A stretch of 25,251 nt of DNA from Candidatus Woesebacteria bacterium. GTDB taxonomy: Bacteria > Patescibacteriota > Microgenomatia > UBA1400 > MFAQ01. The translations under genes were made by a program, and so were the position numbers. The stretch covers positions 1 through 25,251 of the forward strand of contig JAGVOE010000017.1 of assembly GCA_020052895.1 (NCBI GenBank). The letters run 5' to 3'. The number at the start of each line of letters is the position of its first letter. Positions within the stretch are counted from its first letter, which is position 1. Of this stretch, positions 20,935 to 25,251 are shown piece by piece. The notes beneath the pieces are model-generated. The model worked only from the letters and a program-made list of their open reading frames with translations. It made no database searches and was not told the origin of the DNA.

Positions 20935-21255
20935 ATGAAACAGAATATTCATCCGGATTACCTCGAAATGGTCGTTACCTGCGCCTGTGGAAACACTTTT
21001 ACTGTGGGTGGCTCCCGCCCCACCCTCCACGTCGACGTCTGTGACCACTGTCACCCCTTTATCACCGGTACCCAGAAATTTATCGATGCCATGGGCCGCG
21101 TGGATAAATTCATGGCCAAACGCCAAGCCGCTTCCGGCTACGTCAAAAAGAATAAAAAGGGTCAGACAGCTGTCGACAAAACTCCCAAGTCGCTCAAAGA
21201 AATGCTCGAGGTCAAGAAAAAGACTGTCAAAGCAGCTACCACTACCTCTGTCTAG
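20935..21255 (+). CDS. rpmE: Ribosomal protein L31
   Basis: 106 aa, longer than the usual 66-90. The L31 core is HPDYLEMVVTCACGNTFTVG followed by RPTLHVDVCDHCHPFITGTQ and GRVDKFMAKR. The four cysteines in CAC and CDHC form the zinc site, so this is the zinc-binding (C+) type. L31 forms a bridge between subunits. A lysine-rich tail of about 35 residues (VKKNKKGQTAVDKTPKSLKE) is added at the C-terminus, possibly an RNA-binding extension. Good promoter, no Shine-Dalgarno site. Confidence 0.95.
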   Translation: MKQNIHPDYLEMVVTCACGNTFTVGGSRPTLHVDVCDHCHPFITGTQKFIDAMGRVDKFMAKRQAASGYVKKNKKGQTAVDKTPKSLKEMLEVKKKTVKAATTTSV

Positions 21256-21272
21256 ATCAACTCCTCAATTTC

Positions 21273-21316
21273 GTCATTGCGAACCCGCCCAGGCGGGTGT
21301 GGCAATCTCACTCCAC
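21273..21316. repeat. Dispersed intergenic repeat, copy C
   Basis: GTCATTGCGA, then hairpin ACCCGCC-CA-GGCGGGT (21283-21298), then GGCAATCTCACTCCAC. It ends 4 bp before the prfA -10. Confidence 0.8.
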
Positions 21317-21320
21317 TAAC

Positions 21321-21326
21321 TATAAA
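21321..21326 (+). promoter_or_regulatory. -10 element for prfA
   Basis: TATAAA, 8 nt before ATG 21335, predicting a leaderless message. The -35 is weak. Confidence 0.5.
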
Positions 21327-21334
21327 ATCTATAT

Positions 21335-22273
21335 ATGGATAATCCCTACCTTCAAGCCGAAATAAAGCGTCTCGAGGCCGAAATCAAAGCCAACGAGTCT
21401 CTTATCTCCGATCCCGAACTAGGTTCTCTAGCTCAAGGAGAAGTAGCCCGTCTGAGCTCTCAGCTTCAAAACCTTCTAACTAGCTCCGAAAACACCTCCG
21501 ACAGCGATCATGAGGACCCACAGGCAGAAAACTTCGATCACTCCCCAGCTATAATCGAGATCCGCGGCGCCGCTGGTGGTGACGAGTCCAAGATCTTTGC
21601 TGGCGATCTTCTGCGTATGTACACTCGTTTTGCCCAGAACCACGGCTTTAGCCTTGAAAATATCGATGACGGAGTCATTCGCCTCAGTCGCCCCGACCGT
21701 ACTCTCTGGAACTATGGTACCTATCAAACCTTTCAGTACGAGTCTGGAGTTCACCGCGTCCAGCGAGTACCAGATACTGAGTCGGCCGGCCGGATACACA
21801 CCAGCACTGCTACCGTGGCCGTCCTGCCCGAGATCAAGCCAAGTCAGGTAGAACTCAAGGAACAAGATCTAGAATGGCAGTTTACCCGTGCTGGCGGCCC
21901 TGGAGGTCAAAACGTCAACAAGGTGAACACGGCTGTGCGTCTCACCCATCTCCCCACCGGTCTGACCGTCTTTGTTCACGAAGAACGCTACCAGGCTAGA
22001 AACAAGGAAATTGCCCTCAACATGATCCGCTCCAAGGTCTGGCAACAGGAGGAGGAGAAAAGACTCAGTACTCAGTCGGATCAGCGCTCCCTAGCCGTCG
22101 GCTCCGGTATGCGGGCCGAGAAGGTCAAAACTTACAACTTCCCCCAAAACAGGCTCACCGACCACCGCATCGACAAATCCTGGCACAACCTGAAGGAAAT
22201 CATGGAAGGCCGGCTCGACGAAATGTTCGAATTTACTCTAAACGCCTTCCAATCTGACTCAACCGGAACGTAA
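21335..22273 (+). CDS. prfA: Peptide chain release factor 1
   Basis: 312 aa, about 45 shorter than the usual RF1 (around 355-360) at the N-terminus. RF1 recognises UAA and UAG. The stop-codon tripeptide appears as PDT in VQRVPDTESAGRIHTS (PxT is the RF1 form; RF2 would show SPF). The peptidyl-hydrolysis motif is GGQ in RAGGPGGQNVNKVNTAVRL. The C-terminal YNFPQNRLTDHRIDKSWHNL is typical. The shortened domain 1 probably reduces contacts with the methyltransferase/RF3 region. UGA is used as a stop here, so RF2 must lie elsewhere. It follows rpmE, an order also seen in other bacteria. Confidence 0.95.
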   Translation: MDNPYLQAEIKRLEAEIKANESLISDPELGSLAQGEVARLSSQLQNLLTSSENTSDSDHEDPQAENFDHSPAIIEIRGAAGGDESKIFAGDLLRMYTRFAQNHGFSLENIDDGVIRLSRPDRTLWNYGTYQTFQYESGVHRVQRVPDTESAGRIHTSTATVAVLPEIKPSQVELKEQDLEWQFTRAGGPGGQNVNKVNTAVRLTHLPTGLTVFVHEERYQARNKEIALNMIRSKVWQQEEEKRLSTQSDQRSLAVGSGMRAEKVKTYNFPQNRLTDHRIDKSWHNLKEIMEGRLDEMFEFTLNAFQSDSTGT

Positions 22274-22339
22274 ATATGGTAAACTATGAGCTGACGTTTG
22301 CACCTGAAAAATAAAATAGCGCGTCTTAGGAGGTACTAA

Positions 22340-22792
22340 ATGTTTAGTGGATATGATGAAGCAAATGAAATTGCACGAGAAGAAAAGGCGGCTAAAAAAC
22401 GCCAAAAAGAACTGGAAGACACCAAGCCTCGTAAAGCCTATCGATACGAGGAAAATTTCGCCGATGACTCGCTGGGTCTCAAACCCCACCGGCATACCGA
22501 AAACTTCGTCCAAGACCTAAGCGACACCCAGCCAGTAAAAACGGTCTTATTACCCGGACCAAGAGAGGCCATTGAAAAGGGGTCTTTTGAAGAAATGAAA
22601 CTTCGGAAAGCGATCAAAATTCTTTCCCCAAAAAAGCGAGGCTTCAGCTGGGCAGCCTTCTTCGTCATGCTCATTTCCATCGGCACGGCTTTACTTGTGG
22701 GTACTCTAATTCCCGGACTCTTAGACGAGATCCTGGCCGCCATTGTCATCTCAGCCGTCAATGCCTTCATCTCCGCCCACCGCAATAAATAA
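22340..22792 (+). CDS. Small membrane protein with charged N-terminal half
   Basis: 150 aa, start set by AGGAGG (22328-22333) at 6-nt spacing. The first 95 residues are highly charged and without helix-spanning segments (EKAAKKRQKELEDTKPRKAY). They include a DSLGLKPHRHTENFVQDL block and GSFEEMKLRKAIKIL. Two helices end the protein (FSWAAFFVMLISIGTALLVG, and LLDEILAAIVISAVNAFI). No known family. It belongs to the strong ribosome-site class and has its own terminator. Confidence 0.78.
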   Translation: MFSGYDEANEIAREEKAAKKRQKELEDTKPRKAYRYEENFADDSLGLKPHRHTENFVQDLSDTQPVKTVLLPGPREAIEKGSFEEMKLRKAIKILSPKKRGFSWAAFFVMLISIGTALLVGTLIPGLLDEILAAIVISAVNAFISAHRNK

Positions 22793-22810
22793 CTTCTTTT
22801 GTTCTCACCA

Positions 22811-22832
22811 CCCCCGCACTGCGGGGGCTTTT
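22811..22832 (+). terminator. Rho-independent terminator
   Basis: CCCCCGC, loop ACT, GCGGGGG, then C and five T. It lies between convergent genes; poly-T/GA sequence (TTTTTGATTTTTTGAG) follows, like that beside the 37-bp repeats at 9730. Confidence 0.9.
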
Positions 22833-22862
22833 TATTTGAGTTTTTGATTTTTTGAGTTTTTT

Positions 22863-24083
22863 CTACTTCTTCACCACCGCCACCGAACTTCCCAAACTCT
22901 TCAAAACCTCCAAAGCCTTGTCCAGTTGATTATCCGCCTGGGGATTTTTTTCATCATACTCATAAATCACTTCTACGTCTGGCTCCAAGCCATTGCCGTG
23001 AATATTTCTCCCCGAAGGAAGCAGCCACTCCGCCACCGTGATGTGCACCGATGAGCCGTCTCCTATGTCCTGAGCTTCTTGGACCGTGCCTTTGCCAAAG
23101 CTTTTTTCTCCAACTAGCTTGATACCCAATCTCTCACTCAGTGCGCCAGCCAAAATTTCGGCCGCTGAAGCCGAGCCTCTGTTTATTAGCACTACCAAAG
23201 GCATTCCAATTAATTTACCCTTACGATCCACTCCTTGGGTCTCGGTCTTATTTCGATCTTTCTGCTTCACGATTATCCCGTCAGGGATAAACTCACTGCC
23301 GAGATCCACCGCCCTTTGTAAATAGCCTCCTGGATTATTACGGACATCCAAAATTACTCCTTTAGCTCCTTTAGCTACCACTTCATTTACGATAGTTTCC
23401 CACTCTGTCAGTGTTTGTTCACCAAACTTGTTCACTCGAATGTGGGCCACCTGGCCGTTATCCAGCCAGCTCAGCTCGGTCGAGGGAACGTTGATCAAGT
23501 CGCGCACCAAAGCCACCTCCTGTGTTTGTTTATCACCTTCTCGATAAATACTTAGCTTCACCTCTGTCCCCTTTTCACCTCTAATCAAACTAACTGCTTC
23601 ATCAATACTGATATTTCGAGTATCTTTGGCTACATTTTTTCTCTCATCGATAATCTTCAAGATCAAGTCACCGGCCCGAATACCGGCCTTCATCGCCGGA
23701 CTGTCTTTTAGAGGCGAAATTACGGCCAAAGTCTTGTCGATAAAACCCAGCTGAATACCCACGCCGCCAAACTCTCCTTGTAAGTCCTCCTTGGATCTCG
23801 TGTTCTCAGCTGGTGGATAAAAGGAAGTGTAGGGATCCTTGAGTGAGGCCGTCATTCCTTGAGCCGCCCCGTACATTAGCTCGTCACTCTTGATATCCTC
23901 CGGCTTTAAATAGTCTTTTTTGAGTCTGGACAAGACCTCGTTCATGACTCGAGTATTTACCATCGAGCTTCCCTGGTACTCACTTACCGTCCTTCTGACG
24001 CCAACTTCATAACCGCCATAGGCGACAGCCGCCAACAAAGATAGACCGATTAAGTATCGTCTAACGGCAGGTAGTTTCATCAT
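22863..24083 (-). CDS. ctpA: C-terminal processing protease (S41, CtpA/Prc type)
   Basis: 406 aa. One N-terminal helix (about residues 9-25) anchors or exports it. A PDZ domain spans about residues 100-185 (FGGVGIQLGF, then SPAMKAGIRAGDLILKI). The protease domain has YLQRAVDLGSEFI, the catalytic Ser in NRGSASAAEI (about 301-310) and the Lys in GEKSFGKGTVQ (Lys331), the S41 Ser-Lys dyad. It trims C-termini of exported proteins. The start overlaps the rpsR stop (TAATG), so it is the last gene of the rpsF-ssb-rpsR-ctpA operon. This linkage is unusual compared with model bacteria. Confidence 0.94.
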   Translation of the reverse strand: MMKLPAVRRYLIGLSLLAAVAYGGYEVGVRRTVSEYQGSSMVNTRVMNEVLSRLKKDYLKPEDIKSDELMYGAAQGMTASLKDPYTSFYPPAENTRSKEDLQGEFGGVGIQLGFIDKTLAVISPLKDSPAMKAGIRAGDLILKIIDERKNVAKDTRNISIDEAVSLIRGEKGTEVKLSIYREGDKQTQEVALVRDLINVPSTELSWLDNGQVAHIRVNKFGEQTLTEWETIVNEVVAKGAKGVILDVRNNPGGYLQRAVDLGSEFIPDGIIVKQKDRNKTETQGVDRKGKLIGMPLVVLINRGSASAAEILAGALSERLGIKLVGEKSFGKGTVQEAQDIGDGSSVHITVAEWLLPSGRNIHGNGLEPDVEVIYEYDEKNPQADNQLDKALEVLKSLGSSVAVVKK

Positions 24084-24316
24084 TAAATCTTGTCTACAAA
24101 CGGCAACAAAGCCAGGTGTCTGGCGCGCTTAATTGCGCGAGCCAGTCTTAGCTGATGTTTTTCACATACACCAGTGGTCCAGCGAGAAACGATTCTTTTC
24201 TTGACTGAAATACCTACCGAGAGAGACTCGAGATCCGAGTAAACCGGATCAACTTTCTTGACACAAAAAGGACATGGTTTGTGTGACTTTCGAATTTTTT
24301 TAGTTTTTTTAATCAT
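24083..24316 (-). CDS. rpsR: Ribosomal protein S18
   Basis: 77 aa. Zinc-finger type S18: CPFC (15-18) plus Cys51 and His54 in GVCEKHQLRLARAIKRARHLA likely bind zinc. The C-terminal ALLPF is typical. It sits on the small-subunit platform beside S6. It follows ssb after a 14-nt gap and overlaps ctpA. Confidence 0.95.
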   Translation of the reverse strand: MIKKTKKIRKSHKPCPFCVKKVDPVYSDLESLSVGISVKKRIVSRWTTGVCEKHQLRLARAIKRARHLALLPFVDKI

Positions 24317-24330
24317 GGTCTGTTTTTAAT

Positions 24331-24825
24331 TTAAAATGGAATTTCGTCTGAAGCCGTCTTGTCAGACGAGTTTTCCTCAGCCGAAAATACCTCTTCGGCG
24401 GGCGAGACCTGCTCTGAGCTAGTCGAAGGAGCCGGCTCACTAGATGAGTCACTCACCACCCGGGGCTCGTAGCCTTCAGAGGAACCTCTCGGTGTATTTA
24501 AAGCAATCATCTCTTCGATAACTACCTCGGTGACCTGGCGATCGTTTCCGTCTTGAGTCTTCCAAGCTCTGGTCTGCAATCGACCTTCTACAAAAGCCTT
24601 CTGACCTTTGACCAAAAGCTGACTGCAAATCTCCCCCAGCTTTCCCCAGGCCACGATGCGGTGGAACTCTACCCCCTCCTGTTTTTGGCCGGAAGAGTCC
24701 GTCCACTCACGGTTGGTGGCCAGACTAAAGGTACAAACTCCCGATCCTTGCGGAGTGTACTTTAATTCCGGATCTCGGGTCAAATTTCCAATTAGGGTCA
24801 CTCTGTTCAAACTTCTTGTGCTCAT
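24331..24825 (-). CDS. ssb: Single-stranded DNA-binding protein
   Basis: 164 aa. The OB fold covers about residues 1-110 (SLNRVTLIGNLTRDPELKYT, then FHRIVAWGKLGEICSQLLVK, FVEGRLQTRAW). A disordered Ser/Glu tail leads to the acidic DEIPF tip, which recruits replication and repair proteins. It coats single-stranded DNA as a tetramer. It sits between rpsF and rpsR as in most bacteria, 7 nt after rpsF. Confidence 0.96.
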   Translation of the reverse strand: MSTRSLNRVTLIGNLTRDPELKYTPQGSGVCTFSLATNREWTDSSGQKQEGVEFHRIVAWGKLGEICSQLLVKGQKAFVEGRLQTRAWKTQDGNDRQVTEVVIEEMIALNTPRGSSEGYEPRVVSDSSSEPAPSTSSEQVSPAEEVFSAEENSSDKTASDEIPF

Positions 24826-24832
24826 AAAATAT

Positions 24833-25147
24833 TTAAATCCTGATGATTAGAAATCTTAACATTTTATCGTCCATCTGCAAATCCTTTTCCAGCAGTTTTA
24901 TGGTCTCGGCCTCGCCTTCAATTACCAGCTTTAGGTAGTAGCCTCGACTTTGTTTTTTAATTTCGTAGCCCAAGGTTTTCGTGCCCCATTTATCCACACT
25001 TTCTACCTTAAGAGCTCTCTTTTTGCACTTCTCGGTGATAGCTTTTTCCACTCCGATCTCATTCTCAGTAGTTGGATAGATGACAACGAGCTCGTACTGA
25101 TGTACGACACCCTTGGTCGGTTTTGGTTCGGTTGTCTTTGTTTTCAT
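24833..25147 (-). CDS. rpsF: Ribosomal protein S6
   Basis: 104 aa, usual length. It has YELVVIYPTTENEIGVEKAI, WGTKTLGYEIKKQSRGYYLK, and ends LRFLIIRI, the ferredoxin-like S6 fold that pairs with S18 on the 30S platform. It begins the operon with ssb, rpsR and ctpA. A TAAAAT hexamer (25162-25157, minus) ends 9 nt before the ATG, so a leaderless or nearly leaderless message is likely. Confidence 0.94.
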   Translation of the reverse strand: MKTKTTEPKPTKGVVHQYELVVIYPTTENEIGVEKAITEKCKKRALKVESVDKWGTKTLGYEIKKQSRGYYLKLVIEGEAETIKLLEKDLQMDDKMLRFLIIRI

Positions 25148-25156
25148 AACCTGATT

Positions 25157-25162
25157 ATTTTA
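25157..25162 (-). promoter_or_regulatory. -10 element for rpsF operon
   Basis: TAAAAT on the minus strand, 9 nt before ATG 25147. No good -35 at 16-18 bp was found. Confidence 0.45.
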
Positions 25163-25192
25163 CTACAAACTAGCCTCCTCCGCTCACCAACC

Positions 25193-25221
25193 TTGACTTA
25201 AAGACCTATAGAATATATAAT
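25193..25221 (+). promoter_or_regulatory. Strong rightward promoter at the window edge
   Basis: TTGACT (25193-25198), 17-bp spacer, TATAAT (25216-25221). It points out of the window; no gene start follows in the last 30 bases. Confidence 0.85.
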
Positions 25222-25251
25222 CATTATCACGGTTGCCCTTATACTCCTCTA

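Overview
The window reads as a chromosome segment from a streamlined bacterium, most likely a Candidate Phyla Radiation (Patescibacteria) lineage, with Microgenomates-like gene content as the best guess. This is an inference from short core proteins (a YebC lacking a domain, a short RF1, divergent Lgt and LspA), tight operons, many small membrane proteins of unknown function, and short palindromes inside genes. UGA is used as a stop, so the genetic code is standard.

Layout. 1-1960: the end of pyrG, a REP-associated tyrosine transposase (RAYT) gene surrounded and invaded by its own type of palindrome, and a Xer recombinase. 2113-3409: a small promoter-to-terminator membrane-protein gene and an exported PepSY-like protein. 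3410-4455: a 1-kb gene-free tract with a perfect DnaA box, short direct repeats and several hairpins. 4456-6583: a membrane protein and a shortened YebC, divergent from a TPR plus HIRAN-like protein. 6585-11477 (minus strand): LytR_C-like protein, KefB-type antiporter, RluA-family pseudouridine synthase, LspA, DksA/TraR-like protein and Lgt. 11502-13323: a YdjM-like membrane protein, EF-P and a TPR protein. 13381-14618: small genes with strong Shine-Dalgarno sites, tRNA-Leu(CAA) and a 5' tRNA fragment. 14630-16082: an AT-rich AbiE toxin-antitoxin pair between two copies of the 3' end of sodA. 16029-18638: sodA, dnaB and an MBL-fold hydrolase. 18693-22792: two exported proteins, an EamA transporter, rpmE, prfA and a small membrane protein, with several repeat families between them. 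22863-25147: rpsF-ssb-rpsR-ctpA.

Two initiation classes stand out. Most housekeeping and operon-leading genes start 5-10 nt after a -10 hexamer and look leaderless. Five small proteins of unknown function and one six-codon ORF instead have strong AGGAGG-type Shine-Dalgarno sites. Palindromic repeats have repeatedly been absorbed into coding sequence (RAYT, RluA-family enzyme, lspA terminus, probably sodA). The strongest accessory features are the RAYT/REP cluster and the AbiE module at the sodA 3' end.
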